Position numbers and translations under genes: made by a program | Assembly: GCA_001599815.1 (NCBI GenBank) | Contig: BCIA01000005.1 | Coordinates: 2,769,088 to 2,833,087 of the forward strand | Origin: Furcasterigmium furcatum | Taxonomy: Eukaryota > Ascomycota > Sordariomycetes > Glomerellales > Plectosphaerellaceae | Direction: 5' to 3' | Length of the DNA stretch: 64,000 bases | Notes under the pieces: model-generated | Seen by the model: only the letters and a program-made list of their open reading frames with translations | The model's database searches: none | Told to the model about the DNA's origin: nothing | Part shown: positions 1 to 11,073 of the stretch, in pieces | Layout: each line of letters starts with the position of its first letter | Numbering within the stretch: the stretch's first letter is position 1

Positions 1-756
1 TTAGACGTCAGCAATTGAATGCAAATGAGGGTGAAAGAGGGCGAGTGGGAGAGCGATTAACATACGGTCAGCTTCCCGTCCAGCGCCTGCATTTGCGGCG
101 TCGAAGTCACCGCCCTCCGCCGCGAACCCCGTGCTCTTGATGTGCTTCTCGCCACTTCCCTCCCCTTGTGAGACCTTCTGTGGACCGTCATCGGACTCGG
201 CTGTGATAGCATTACCGTCCTTGCCTACATTGCCTGCGTCCCCGCCGCGTTCTCGTGCCAGTACCTCCAGGGGTTTCGGGCCCGGGTTCTTGAGGACGGC
301 TTCGGGGACTGGGTTCTCATCTGGGCGGAAGGACGGGGTGCGGGTGTCGTGTTGGCCCCCGGGCGCGGGAGCCGGTTCAGAGGCGTTCTCGGATGCAGTT
401 TTGGAGGTATCCTCATCGTCCCGGAGCTCGGACTTGCCGGCATTGGCAGGGCTGGCGATGCCTACATTCTTTGCAGAGGTCTCTGCAGCGGCGGTCGTGT
501 CGAGGTGTTCGACGAATGGCTTCTCTTCTCCGGGCGTAGCCAGACTGCGGGCTTCCTCCGGTTCTGTCGAGTCGAGACGAGTCAGTCACAAAGAGGTAGG
601 TCCGGTAGGGCTAGAAGAGATACCCATGTTGCCGGCATCGTAGGGTTGACCCTTCGCCGTGTTTCCTTTGACTCCGGAGACAGGCTCCTGGTTTGACTCT
701 GGAGAGCCCCAGACGGCCTTTGCAGCGGCGCTGGCTACGTTGTTGATAGTCTCCAT
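1..756 (-). CDS. Small disordered fungal protein, 3' end cut by window edge
   Basis: A minus-strand gene starting at the ATG at 754-756. Exon 1 is 624-756 and exon 2 is 66-563. The intron 564-623 (60 nt, donor GTATCT, CTGAC branch, CAG acceptor) removes an in-frame TGA and joins AGNM to EPEEAR. A second donor (GTATGT) lies at 60-65 and its branch point GCTGAC is near base 1, so the last exon is outside the window. About 210 residues are visible. They are rich in E, G, P and A, with no membrane segment or enzyme motif. The N-terminus (METINN..KAVWG..EPVSGVKGNTAKG.PYDAGN) and the end (KSTGFAAEGGDFDAANAGAGREAD) match, from memory, a widespread fungal family often labelled glycine-rich cell wall protein. 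That label is weak and the function is unknown. The family ends in a short tail after READR, which fits the missing exon. Confidence 0.62.
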
Positions 757-1832
757 GTTGTGTTGTTATGTTCGATGTTTGTATTCGGAATGGTCTTCGC
801 GAGGATAGAGTCAAGGCTGGGAGGGAGATTCGTGTTGACGGTCTATGGAGGGAGCCAAGAGTTCTTATGCTCACACATTTACTTGCGTAACCGATGTCTG
901 ACGTCGTCTCGGAAATCGAGACAAGCCGGCAAGCGATGACAAGAGCATCTGGGGCTGATTACCTACCTCGGTGCCCATACCAGACACGCGGAAACCCACC
1001 TCACCAAGGTCATGGGAAGGTCGGCAGTACAGGGTCTCATTGGTCACGCCGGTAGCTGAATCACCCATCCTTTGAATCCCGGAGGGGTTTGTGGCTAGTT
1101 CCCTCCCACCTCCCTCTTGACCTCCCTACCTGCCCAGATCTTTCCCGTCGACTTTGGGGATGACGTCGAGATGGTTGGGGTCAAGGCAGCTACGTCATGG
1201 CATGTTGCCCAGTCGGGAGAGGGCAGTCCCCACCTCACTTAGCACCTACCTACAACTACTACATTGCTACACTCACAGGCGCCTCTAATTACCTAAGGTA
1301 GGTACTATAGTGTAGTGTCAGGTTGCTGCTCGGGGTCCCTCTCCTGTTGCTGCATTTGGTGCAAGGACATACCTACTAATTATGTCGGTACCAAGCAACC
1401 AAGGTAAGAAGCTAAGTACCAAGTAAATACTTTTTGTTTCTCTCGGGATGGACCATTCTCACAGAGCGGCCCATCTGTCTCGTACCTCGTACCTCGCACC
1501 TCATACCTCCCTCGGCACCTTTACAAGGACCATGTGCTGGGGTGATTGGCGGAGAAAGGACGGCGGCGGCTGTGTCCCATTAGCCTGGGCACACAACCAA
1601 CCACTGGGGCCGGGACACACAGGCAACAACACAACAAAGCGGCTGCCTGCACTTGAGGCCCAGTGCCACTGTTGAGATAGATGCTCAGAAGCAGATGTCT
1701 CCTGCCGTAAAGCTCCTTCGCCAGATGGCAAGCCTGGGAGCTTTTTGCGCATGAACCGAAATCCTGCCACGGCGCGGGTCAGCCCATACAATGTATCCGG
1801 CCGGTCTGCGCTCATCATTTCGCCTCTGGCCC
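757..1832. other. Divergent intergenic region
   Basis: Shared upstream region of the small disordered protein gene (minus) and the esterase gene (plus). It contains a run of ACCTACC/TAGGTA-type words around 1245-1400 and the repeated CTCGTACCTCGTACCTCGCACC words at about 1479-1506. A minus-strand open stretch at 871-1068 is not convincing as a gene. Confidence 0.5.
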
Positions 1833-3175
1833 ATGTACTTCATTCTTGTAGCGACACTTGCTACTCTGCGGCCGAGGTTCTCGCTCGAGAAGGAACGCCT
1901 TCTCCCGACGACAGATGGGGACCAGCATGTCCTGACCAACCCGCTCGCTCACCGCCTTCGGGATGGCGGAGGACGAGCAAACGGACTTGTTGCATTCGGC
2001 GACTCGTACAGCGCGGGGATCGGCACCGGGGTGGACGACGGCGACGAAGAGGACGACTGCCGGCTGGGCCTCCACGCATACCCGGCCCTGATATACTCGG
2101 ACCTCTCTTCGGCCCAGATCCCTGCCCAGATATCCTTCCAGTTCCTCTCGTGTACCGGTTCCACGACCGGCGACGTCCTCTCTGGCAGCGCCGGCAGCCA
2201 GGTCGACGCCTACAACTCGTCCCTTGGCCTCGACTTTGCGCTGCTCTCCATCGGCGGCAACGACCTGGGATTCTTTGACGTGATCAACGCTTGCGTCTTC
2301 CGGTTCTATAGTTTCTACTCGGGGACGTGCGAGCAGGCTCTACAGGCCACCGACGAACGAATTGCGAGCCCGGACTTTGACCAGCGTCTTGAGCTGGTTA
2401 TCATGGAAATTCTAGATGCGGCACACTGGGAGAAGCGACCCTGGTTTTTTATCACGGTTACCGGATACGCCCGCTTCTTCAACGCGGACACGGTGGAGTG
2501 CGACGATATGAGCTTCGGTATTTGGTGGCATGGCCCTAAGATGACCCAGGAGGTCCGGCGGCGCATGAACGAAATGGTCATCGCCGTCAACAACAAGCTG
2601 GAGCGCGCCATCGATGCCATCAACGCCCACTTTGTTTGGCCGAGGGTTCTCTTCGTCAACTACGACCAAGCTTTCGAGGGTCATCGCTTTTGCGAGGCCG
2701 GGGTGGTCGAGCCTGCCTACGACAGGACCGACACCTGGTTTTTCTTGGTTGGTGGCGTGGACAACAACCCCAACTGGACCGACCCTACCCCCGCCCCGAA
2801 CATGACCGCCTCGTTACCGCTGTCTGGCCACCGGCGAGGTGATATGATGGACCCCTCCTCGCCGCTCTTGGATCCGGCAGCATGCATGAACATCGCGGAC
2901 AGGTCGGGCGACTGGGGCACGCTCGCGCTCTGCTACATGGTCAAGGCCAAGCAAAAGGACCCCGGGCTCAAGTTTGCCAACGACACAGTGACGACGTATA
3001 ACTCGATGTGGTATGTGCCAACATATTATGGCAAGACGTTTCACCCAGTAAGTCCATGATGGCTGCCAAGAACACCGTGGTGGAATAGTTTGGCTAACTT
3101 CGTGGGCAGAGGAGTCTCGGGCACGAAGCGATCCGGAACGCAATTTATCGAGCATGGTCTGTACTCGAATTGTAG
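1833..3175 (+). CDS. GDSL-type SGNH hydrolase / esterase
   Basis: Two exons, 1833-3047 and 3110-3175, with intron 3048-3109 (62 nt, GTAAGT..CAG). The protein has 426 residues. An in-frame ATG at 1791 would add 14 residues. I prefer 1833 because it begins directly with a hydrophobic stretch (MYFILVATLATL) that could be a signal peptide. The SGNH signature is clear: block I AFGDSYSAG with the nucleophile Ser at about residue 58, the oxyanion GGND with Asn at about 143, and a C-terminal FHP block with the catalytic His at about 404. The second exon supplies RSLGHEAI right after that His, which confirms the splice. The family hydrolyses acyl or acetyl esters of lipids or polysaccharides, and many fungal members are secreted. 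The substrate cannot be told. An N-terminal block near DGDQHVL is shared with fungal secreted GDSL lipases. Confidence 0.88.
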
Positions 3176-4613
3176 ATGATTGGCGTATGGTGCTATGTTC
3201 CCAGGCTAAGAAGCAGGAAGGCCGACACAACTGGAAGTGGCTGCAGCTCCAACAACGTTGAGACGAGTATGGAAGATAGATTTGCCCCGCTTGCAAGATA
3301 TGTAGGATACCTCAGGATAGGCAGCCCTCACAAACAAGAGAAGACACCCAACCCAAGGCTGAACAAGATCCAGGATAGCCTTGCCATGACGTGGCCACGC
3401 GTGATCGGGGTCGGGGGTCCAGGTCCAGGTCAGGGAGTTTGAAATCGACACTGGACTCGCCAGATGGAATGAATAACTGCAAATGGCTCGCGGCGAAAAC
3501 ACACTGAGGCACACGCCCAAACGCCCTCGGTCTAAATCCAGAACACTGGGCAGCCACATGTGCCATGCCATAGAGGAACACATTTCACGAGGGGCTCTTC
3601 CATTCGAATCAGAAGATCTGACTCCTGGCTGGCTTGGGGGGCCAAGAGACTTCATGTGCAACAGAAACGGGGCGCCGAGGTTCCGCAGGCATTTCCCCGC
3701 GTCCTTGGTCTCAGATATCCGGCATATGAGAGCGCTCGAGCCGCCAGGCTGAGGTGACGTGTAATAATCGGGATTCTGGCCAGAAGGTGTGAGTGCTGCA
3801 CGTCGCCATGCTGGGCAACAATCTGCCTCTCGGGGCGTTTCCCGGGCCGGGCGTCTAACTGAATCCGGGTAGTGGTGAGAGCGAGTTGGAACGACGAAAG
3901 GGGTGTGTGTCTGTGTCTGTGTGTGGTGGGCGTGGTTTGGGGAGATGCAACACCTAATTCTCCAGGTTTCTGTCTGCCCGGGAGGATGTGCCCCAGCCCC
4001 TCCAGGGCTGACCCCTGACCCCTGTCACGACTTAGGTCGCTAGTAAGTACCTAGCAGGCGGGCTTCTTACCTCACCACTAACCTGAGCCTGAGGTCTGCC
4101 GCAGCCAGCGCAGCGGAGAACTCCAGCTCATTCCCAGCCTAGGACGGGTACTTTACTTATTAGCCCGCCTGGAGACGCACGGCATGCAAGGACCGGCGTC
4201 GCCCCTCGTCCCTTGTCTGTCCATTCTCCGCACGCTCGCCAACCACTTCGAACGCGACGCACTTCGTCTCCAGCATCAGCTTCTCGACGCGCAACGTATT
4301 CACTAGATTCGTGCGCATATTTTCTGTCCGGCTGCCTAGCCAAAGGGCAACGAGACTGCGAGACGACGCGAAACCAAGTCCCAATCCGTCCACATCACCA
4401 CCATCAGCGGGGTGGACGGCGGGGAGAAAGACCGGCGGAATCATATCGAATCGACATGCTCCCACAGTAGACTGATTGAATAGCTGAGAAGACTTCCTGG
4501 CCGGGCTCTACCCTGGCTACCCTGGCTTCTGTCGGCTGCAAAGTCGCAAAGATCACCATCTGCCGATCTGTCTGGGAGAGCCCAGGGGGTTGAGCCGCCT
4601 CATCGTCGTCGCC
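3176..4613. other. Intergenic region
   Basis: No convincing gene. A GT-rich run (gtgtgtgtctgtgtctgtgt) lies near 3901-3925. Several open frames are present on both strands, but none shows a recognisable domain or splice structure. The right part is presumably the promoter and leader of the Zn2Cys6 gene. Confidence 0.4.
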
Positions 4614-6653
4614 ATGGTATACTGTGGCAAAGCTTCGGAAGGCTGCCAGAACTGCCGAAAACGACGCATCAAGGTGAGTTTGCACCATTCAGGGGTCGAT
4701 TAGGCGCACACAGTCTCGTTGACCGGATCATCCCGCCTCCAGTGCGACAAAATCAAGCCTGAATGCTCGCAATGTGTCCGGCAAGCCATGAAATGTCCTG
4801 GATATCGGGATCAACTCTCCCTCATGTTCCGCGACGAGAGCACAAAGGTCATCCGCAAGGCTCACGCTCAATGGGGTCACAGCCCGCCCGCTGAGGCCCC
4901 GTCTAATCTCTCCGCGCCTCCCCGAACCGATGACAAGATGACCATCACTGCAACGACAGGGTCGGCTCCTGGCTTGGGGACTCGATCCCACAAACCGTCA
5001 AATGCACCCGCCGCGTCCGCTCGTCACCGTCGCCCCTCGGCCCCTTCTGCAGCAACATGTTCTGCATCACTGACGACCTCCCAGAACACCAGCACCTCAT
5101 CGCCCACTTCCTCCATGGCGGTCGTTGCACGAAACACATCACCGCCGGCACCCACCACACGCTCCAGGACTCCTACGATTGCCACCAAGATGAAATCCCC
5201 GGAACTACCATTGACGATACTGCCCATGGGCCCCACGATGGAGGAGCAAGGGATGCACTTCTACGTCAACCGCTACCTGGTCGGCCTCCCAGATGAGCCA
5301 AAGTCAACAAGCGATCTGACTGCATCACACTGGATATGGAACCCGGCCTTGCAATATATAGTATCTGCCATCGGCCTCGCAGGTCTGTCCAACCTGACCG
5401 GCAACACCAGTGAGTGGCCTTGTCTGAAACACCTTTGTTCGGCCTAGCAGGACTGACTCGCAGCAGGAATGATGGCCGTGGCGCGGGAGAAGTACGGTCG
5501 GGCTCTCCGGCAGACCGGCCAACTTATCCAGCCACCCAATTCACCAAGCCTGGACGTGACTATGCGCTCCGTCGTCATGTTGGCCATGTACGAAGTAAGC
5601 AATCGAGGGCAAATCTCACACAACACCTCATCTAACAAGACATAGGTCGTGAAAGGTACACATCATGCCCATGGCACTGTTCACGCTCATCTCCTGGGCG
5701 GCGCAGCGCTCATCAAAAGCTGGATACCCCTGCCTAACGCCCCTTTCGGCGGATTCAGGGCATTGATCCAGCTGAGCTATTCCATTGTATGCCGCTTCCT
5801 CGATCCCCCGTTTTAGTGGCCCCGAACGTTTTGCTGATGCTGCCAACAGTTCATCCCGATACAGGTCGCCGGTATGGAAGTCCCTCGCCAGCTGTTTGAC
5901 TGGATCGCTGTTGCGACTCAGTTACAGTACGAGATCGACAAGCCGGCCACCGAGCTCGCCGTGCTCATTGCTCGTTTCCTGCAAATAAGCGCATTTGTAG
6001 AAGCGCAGGTGCTTAGCGACGGCCGGCCCAAGACGTCCAACGCCATCCATCAGCTTCTCGATCTCGACGCGGACATGTCCGCCTGGGTCTTGGGGCTGAA
6101 AGGCGTGTGGCTCTATCAAACCGAGAAGGCGCCGCACCTCTCGCAGCGGGCGCTCTTCCGAGGCGAATATCACGTGTACTACGATGTCCTCATCGCCCGG
6201 ACGTGGAATTACTTCCGCTGGGCCCGAATCTTGGTGAACCAGATACTCATCGACCTGGTGGACAAATACCCCGTTTCCAGCCTGCCACTGGTCTCAGTTG
6301 CGAGGCGCTGCCAGGCACTTCGGGTCGTCCGAAGACTAGCCAGAGAGACCCTGGTGTCAACGCCTAGCCACTGGAGGCACCCGCTGTTGGAAGATAATCG
6401 CATCACGGTAGAGAATGCGGGTGGTGGGGGTGCAGGAGCCGCCGGCGTCCCGGCCCTCATCTTCCAACTAAAGGTGGCGAGCTGCGCTCCGGGGATTCCA
6501 CGCGAATACTGGCAGTGGGCTCTGGACGCCATCACCACCATATGGGGTGACATGGGCATGCTCTACGCTCGGATCGTGATTGAAGCTATGCGAGCGCACC
6601 AGGACAATGTTCAAAGGAGCGGGGCTGACGGGATCTTGGCCGAGGATTGGTGA
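4614..6653 (+). CDS. Zn2Cys6 fungal transcription factor
   Basis: Five exons: 4614-4673, 4743-5409, 5467-5594, 5646-5786 and 5850-6653, all with GT-AG introns of 51-69 nt and consistent phase, giving 599 residues. The N-terminal binuclear cluster is split by intron 1, which follows KRRIK, and reads C-x2-C-x6-C-x6-C-x2-C-x6-C (CQNC..C..C..CVRQAMKC, then PGY). A Ser/Thr/Pro-rich linker of about 130 residues follows. Then comes a helical middle region (MHFYVNRYLVG.., MRSVVMLAMYE, HAHLLGGAALIKSW) typical of the fungal-specific trans domain (Fungal_trans_2-like) and a C-terminus ending GILAEDW. Such factors bind CGG-type sites as nuclear regulators. The target genes are unknown, and no adjacent biosynthetic cluster suggests a pathway. 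Confidence 0.88.
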
Positions 6654-7263
6654 AGAATATCTCCATGTCGGTTCGGCACAGGAGTGCGATGTTGGCCGAT
6701 GCAGAGAGCTTCGGCTCCTCCCATCGGACATGTCTGTCTCCTGGGGATAACTTGAAATGCGGCCCATGTCATCGTCATCGCTAGACTGTGGAGCGCCCAG
6801 GGCAGGATGTGCGATTTGTACTGAACTTTTCGAGCATTTTTATATCAAGCAAGCAATTGGCAATGGATGATGTCCAGGAGCGGTTCGCGTCTATCCCACG
6901 TATCCGGCGGGTTGACGCGCCTAATGCGGGCACCTGACGTGCGGGCCGATTGTGGGTCCGAGAGGATGTGGGATGCCAGGCTCCGGCGCAACGACATTCG
7001 ATCCATCAACTTCGCAACCACCACGGGATCGGACATGCTTCTTTCGACCCAACGCCCACAGCTCTAATCCTCGAAACACAGAGTGCATAAAGTCTTTGAT
7101 CTCGCCCTCGGCAGATCGAGAAGCGCGACTGCACCACTGTCACTGCCCTGGTCGCTCATTCAGTTCGATCCGACCACGCGCGTCCGGCCGATCGAGACAT
7201 CCCTTCTACGCGCACGAGGTCTACGCCTATCTCCCGTCACCTGCGCCGTTGCATCTGCAAACT
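6654..7263. other. Intergenic region upstream of SGF73
   Basis: No gene seen. It holds the 3' flank of the Zn2Cys6 gene and the leader and promoter of SGF73. No clear TATA box or operator was recognised. Confidence 0.4.
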
Positions 7264-8742
7264 ATGGCGACTGTTTCGGACGCGAAGAAAAGTGCGCCGT
7301 GCCCCGACTAATCATCTACACGATGCTAATGTTCAGATTTGACAGGCGACGATCAGACGATCAAAGTGGCATCGAAGAAGGCCGCCAAAGACAAGCTTAA
7401 CGGTGTTATCAAACTCAAGAAGCCAGCGCCGAAGCACAATAAGCCGGGGATCTGGAGAGAAGGCAGCGTCATCGATGGTAGGTCTCAACCCGCAGCCCTC
7501 CATATGGGCTGGCGCTAACGACGTATCGCTCGATGTAGAAGAGAGAAAGAAGAAACTCGGCGATGCAGTCGATGTCGCCTCCCCCGGGCCTGTGGTCAAC
7601 CCTCTCGACGACTTGGCAAGGGAAGCATTCGCCACCGGCCGACCACTCGAAGACAGCCCCGACCTCCAGCAATGCAAGCACTGCAAGAAGAGCATTCTCA
7701 GAACGGCGGCCAAGGAGCATATCGCGCAGTGCCTCAGGGTGAAACGGGAAAAGGCGCAGCGAAAGAAGGAGGCGCGCGAGGCGAGAGAGCGCGCAAAGGA
7801 GGCTGCCAGAGAAGAGGCGAGAAAAGCGGACGAGGAGGCCGAGGGCAAGGGCGACGATGATAGTGACGGGGAAGAGGATGAGAACGGAGAGAAGAAAGCC
7901 AGCAAGACTGCAAAAAAGGCGACCGGAAAGAAGGACGAGGCGGGCAAAGGCAAGAAGAGGAAAGCCGAGGGCGACGCCGACAAGGGTCCCAAGAATAAGA
8001 AGAAGAAGGAGGAGCCAAAGGCCAAAGTGCCGAAGCCGAAAGGTGAGGTGCCACGTTTGGAGAGCTGTGTTCGACTGAGACTGATCCGAAGCAGGCCCCG
8101 TCGATGTCGAACGCCAATGCGGCGTCCTGCTACCTAATGGGATGCCCTGTGCCAGGTCATTGACGTGCAAGAGCCATAGCATGGGCGCGAAGCGTGCAGT
8201 CGCCGGCAGATCACTGCCATATGATATGCTACTCGCCGCGTATCAGAAGAAGAATCAAGCGAAGCAGCAAAGTAAGACTCTTCTTCATATTGTGATTGCA
8301 AAAGCTAAGCCAGGTCCCTCCTTCGACAGAAGCCGCACTTGATGCCAACGCACCGCTCGAGGATGAAGATGATGCCAATGCCGGTCCTGTCGACTCGGAT
8401 GAGGAAACGGCTGCCGTCATGAGTGCCCTGTCACGCTGGAATCCACAACCGGTTGTGCCACAGCCAGTTTTTAACCCCATCAAGAAGAATTACCAGCTGG
8501 CACGTCTTCACGAGCAACTTCAAATGGCAACCAACGGCGGACGAACAAACATTTTTCGTGTCGTCGGCTTTGGTGCGCAGAAGCTTCCCGATGGACATCC
8601 GGCTACGTTGGCGGACGGCGAGGATGCACCAGGCGAGCCCGACCCTGCAGGTATAGATCTAGCAGCGCCCACGAGGCGGTCATCCAGTTTTGTGATGCAC
8701 GGCCAAGATCATCCACGACCATCCATTGCGGGAAGGGCATAG
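7264..8742 (+). CDS. SGF73: SAGA complex subunit Sgf73 (ataxin-7 homologue)
   Basis: Five exons: 7264-7291, 7346-7477, 7539-8042, 8095-8271 and 8330-8742, giving 417 residues. Intron 1 uses the weak donor GTGCGC. Known role: Sgf73 anchors the histone H2B deubiquitinase module (Ubp8, Sgf11, Sus1) to SAGA in the nucleus. The sequence shows an N-terminal zinc finger C-x2-C-x11-H-x3-C at about residues 99-118 (CKHC..HIAQC). A long Lys/Glu-rich charged stretch with nuclear localisation character follows (about 125-220). The SCA7 domain at about 224-270 has VERQCGV, the Cys pair GMPCARSLTC, KSHSMGAKRAV and GRS. A low-complexity acidic segment and a conserved C-terminal block (RLHEQLQMAT, IFRVVGFGAQKLPDGHP) complete it. 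Both fungal Sgf73 zinc elements are intact. Confidence 0.93.
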
Positions 8743-9220
8743 GGACGATTGGTTTACGCTCATCAAGTTGCATGGCGGATGGCGGGGGACAGCCTCCGAA
8801 CGGCTCTTGGACAGTCAGAGCAGAGCGCGTGGCAAGGTCAATCCGGGGCGTGCGGGTTACGGCAGGCGTTTAGCGGACATGTTAAAAGGCGCATGGGTTC
8901 CTGGTTTACGGATAGTCTTCATTCGGAGAATGATACCAACACGACGGGCACAGATGACGAGTGCTGACCTGTTTCTCTACAAGCTTTCTCAATTGGCACA
9001 TCTATCGGTGTTGCGAGTTACTTGATTACCTATGCGGGAGATACCTCTTGTGGCCGGTCGGTTCCGACAGAACATGGGTCGCGGTGAACCAAGCCCATAA
9101 TCGTCTTGCTGTGCACTCTGTACCTTTTGTGTGTCTGTGTTGCGTCCTGATATTCCTGTCCGAAAGCATCGAAGCAGGAACTGATCGGATCATGGCTAAC
9201 TTACCCTACCACGGTGCCAC
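8743..9220. other. Convergent intergenic region
   Basis: Shared 3' flanks of SGF73 (plus) and the NOSIP-like gene (minus). Short open frames occur here, but none is supported by splice sites or by a recognisable family. Confidence 0.4.
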
Positions 9221-10542
9221 CTAGCACTGGAACGCGACCCCCTGTTTTTGAACAGTGTTGGCTCCGCGCGCGGAGAAGCCGGTGCCCTCTGAGCGAAGTT
9301 GTATTAATCCAGAAAACTCTCTGGTAGGACCTGCCGGTAGCTTCTCCTTCTCCGACGAGGCGATAGCCTCGTCGCAGACAAAGCAAGCCTGAGGCTCTGC
9401 TTCGATGGCTGCTTTTGCGGGTGTCAGAAATTTGGTGACGCAGCTCCTGCAAAGCACTATGCAACCCCGAGAGTCAGTAAACGCCTTTTGTGGAAGTGTT
9501 AGGAGCTACTCATCGTGTTTGAGGAGCAGAGACATGTCGCAGGACTCCAGAAACAGCCAGAATAAGGGGAAATGAACTCCGGGATAACGCTAACCGTGGC
9601 CACACTTTTCGGCCATGAGAGGTCGCGAGGCGTTGCCGAGAGTTCTCATGCAAGAAGGACAAATGCGTCGCGTGCTCTCGGGCTTGGCCTCGTCAGCTTC
9701 CTCCATGAATTTGACGGTGTGAAGGCCTTTAAGATTGTAAGGATGTTGAGAGTCGTCCGAAGAGGCGGGGCATATCGGGACATATTTGACCTGCTTGGAA
9801 AGTGTCGTAGTGGCCTGGAGGCTATCGCTTCCCGGCGTTTCTGACGGCGTCCAGAAGGAGGGCAGCCTCTTCTTCGCCTGACAGAGAGTCAGTAAACAAC
9901 TAACTAATGAGTCTGATTTTGATTTAGGGCGACGAACCGTTTCTTCCTCCAGAAGTCTCCTTGCCTTCGCGCGGTCCTGTCTGGCAATGTTCTCTATCAT
10001 ATCCTCATCCAATATGTACTTTCGTTTACCCGGTTGCTTGTTACTGGAAGAGCGGTTGTCTGACTCGCTGGCTATTCGACTTGATGTAGTGTCCCCCACG
10101 GCTGGCTTTGAAGACGAGGACGGCGTGAGCCCAACTTGTATAAGCTCAAAATCCCTCACAGCGCGCTTGTCTGCCTCCTCGTCTTGGCGGGCCGCTTCAT
10201 CGCGCAAGTCTTGTTCGATCTTTTCTCGTGTCTTGGCAAGGCGCTTGATTTCCTTCTTCTGCGCGAGCAGGTTAGAGACGGCGCATTCTCGACAGAAAAT
10301 GTCCCCGTGGCTGCAGGATACGGGATCCCGGGCCAGTTCTAGGCAGAGGTAGCACGATCCAAAGGGCAGGAAAGAATCGCGATTCAAGCGGGCTGAGTTG
10401 GAGGCCCAGGCGGCTTTGGCGAGATCACGTTCATAGGAGGTGAATACGCTTCGGGAAGTGTTTCGCTTGCCTGGCGGCCAGATGATTAGCAAAGTAAATA
10501 CCCAAATGACGGTTGAGGTCGCAAGAGCTTACTATGAGACAT
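9221..10542 (-). CDS. NOSIP-like RING/U-box protein
   Basis: Four exons on the minus strand: 10533-10542 (only 10 nt), 9938-10470, 9595-9877 and 9221-9456, giving 353 residues. The short first exon encodes MSH plus one base and joins to give MSHSKRNTSR, the canonical start of the nitric-oxide-synthase-interacting protein family. The N-terminal half-RING is CYLC..DPVSCSHGDIFCREC at about residues 43-75. A coiled, charged middle follows. The C-terminal Zn region is ICPSC..KCGHVLCRSCVTKF..CFVC. The last intron (138 nt, donor GTTAGC) falls inside KCGH-V and its removal restores the motif. Intron 2 (9878-9937, GTTCGT..CAG) is 60 nt with no stop, so it could be retained. Relatives are nuclear E3-type ubiquitin ligases linked to the spliceosome. 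The function in fungi is poorly defined. Confidence 0.88.
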
Positions 10543-11073
10543 GTTGCTTGCGTGTTGGACGTCGACGAGGAGGACTGGCGCGTGGACAAAAGACACGATG
10601 TTTGGGTGCGTAGGAAGAGTACCATGCCAACGTCCTCCCAGTCTTCAGTGTTCCAGTGTTCATGCCCGAGGATAAGGTATGCGGCTGGCGCCATCTGGTA
10701 GCTGAACTTAGACCAATGAATTACCACCTGGCACCAGTGCCTTACTTAGGGTGCTGGGTCAGCTACTAGCACTCCTGGCCCTCCGCCCAAAAACAAAAAA
10801 AGGGTGCTGCTGGGATTTTCGCGACAGCCTCTCGTTACCACCTACTTACACGGTCCTCTTGAACAGCACCATATCTGCCCAAGCAGCGTCGCTGCATCTG
10901 CGGCCGAAGCTGGATGATACTATTTTAGTTTCCGGTGTGATGTTTCATTCTCGGGATATTCTTTGCTTCGGTTTGCTTGACTTTTATTGGGGGCCAGACC
11001 GTTCACAACACTGACTGCGTACTTGTCCTGCGTTTGGAGACCGGACGAAACGAGGACAAATTTCTTGGGAGTG
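10543..11073. other. Divergent promoter region
   Basis: Lies between the starts of the NOSIP-like gene (minus) and TAZ1 (plus). No distinct regulatory site was recognised, and the open frames in it lack support. Confidence 0.45.

Noticed and set aside
564..623. In-frame TGA in the first gene as a pseudogene stop
   Set aside because: A 60-base intron with good donor, branch and acceptor removes it and restores a sensible protein.
871..1068. Minus-strand frame of 65 residues upstream of the first gene
   Set aside because: It has a possible donor (GTAGGT) but no acceptor that joins it in frame to the downstream gene. No homology was recognised and it may only be leader sequence.
3206..3661. 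Minus-strand frame of 151 residues
   Set aside because: Several frames are open here by composition. No domain, no splice structure and no conserved start.
4614..6653. Secondary-metabolite or defence gene cluster around the Zn2Cys6 factor
   Set aside because: Neighbours are an esterase and SAGA/ubiquitin-type housekeeping genes. No backbone or tailoring enzymes are present.
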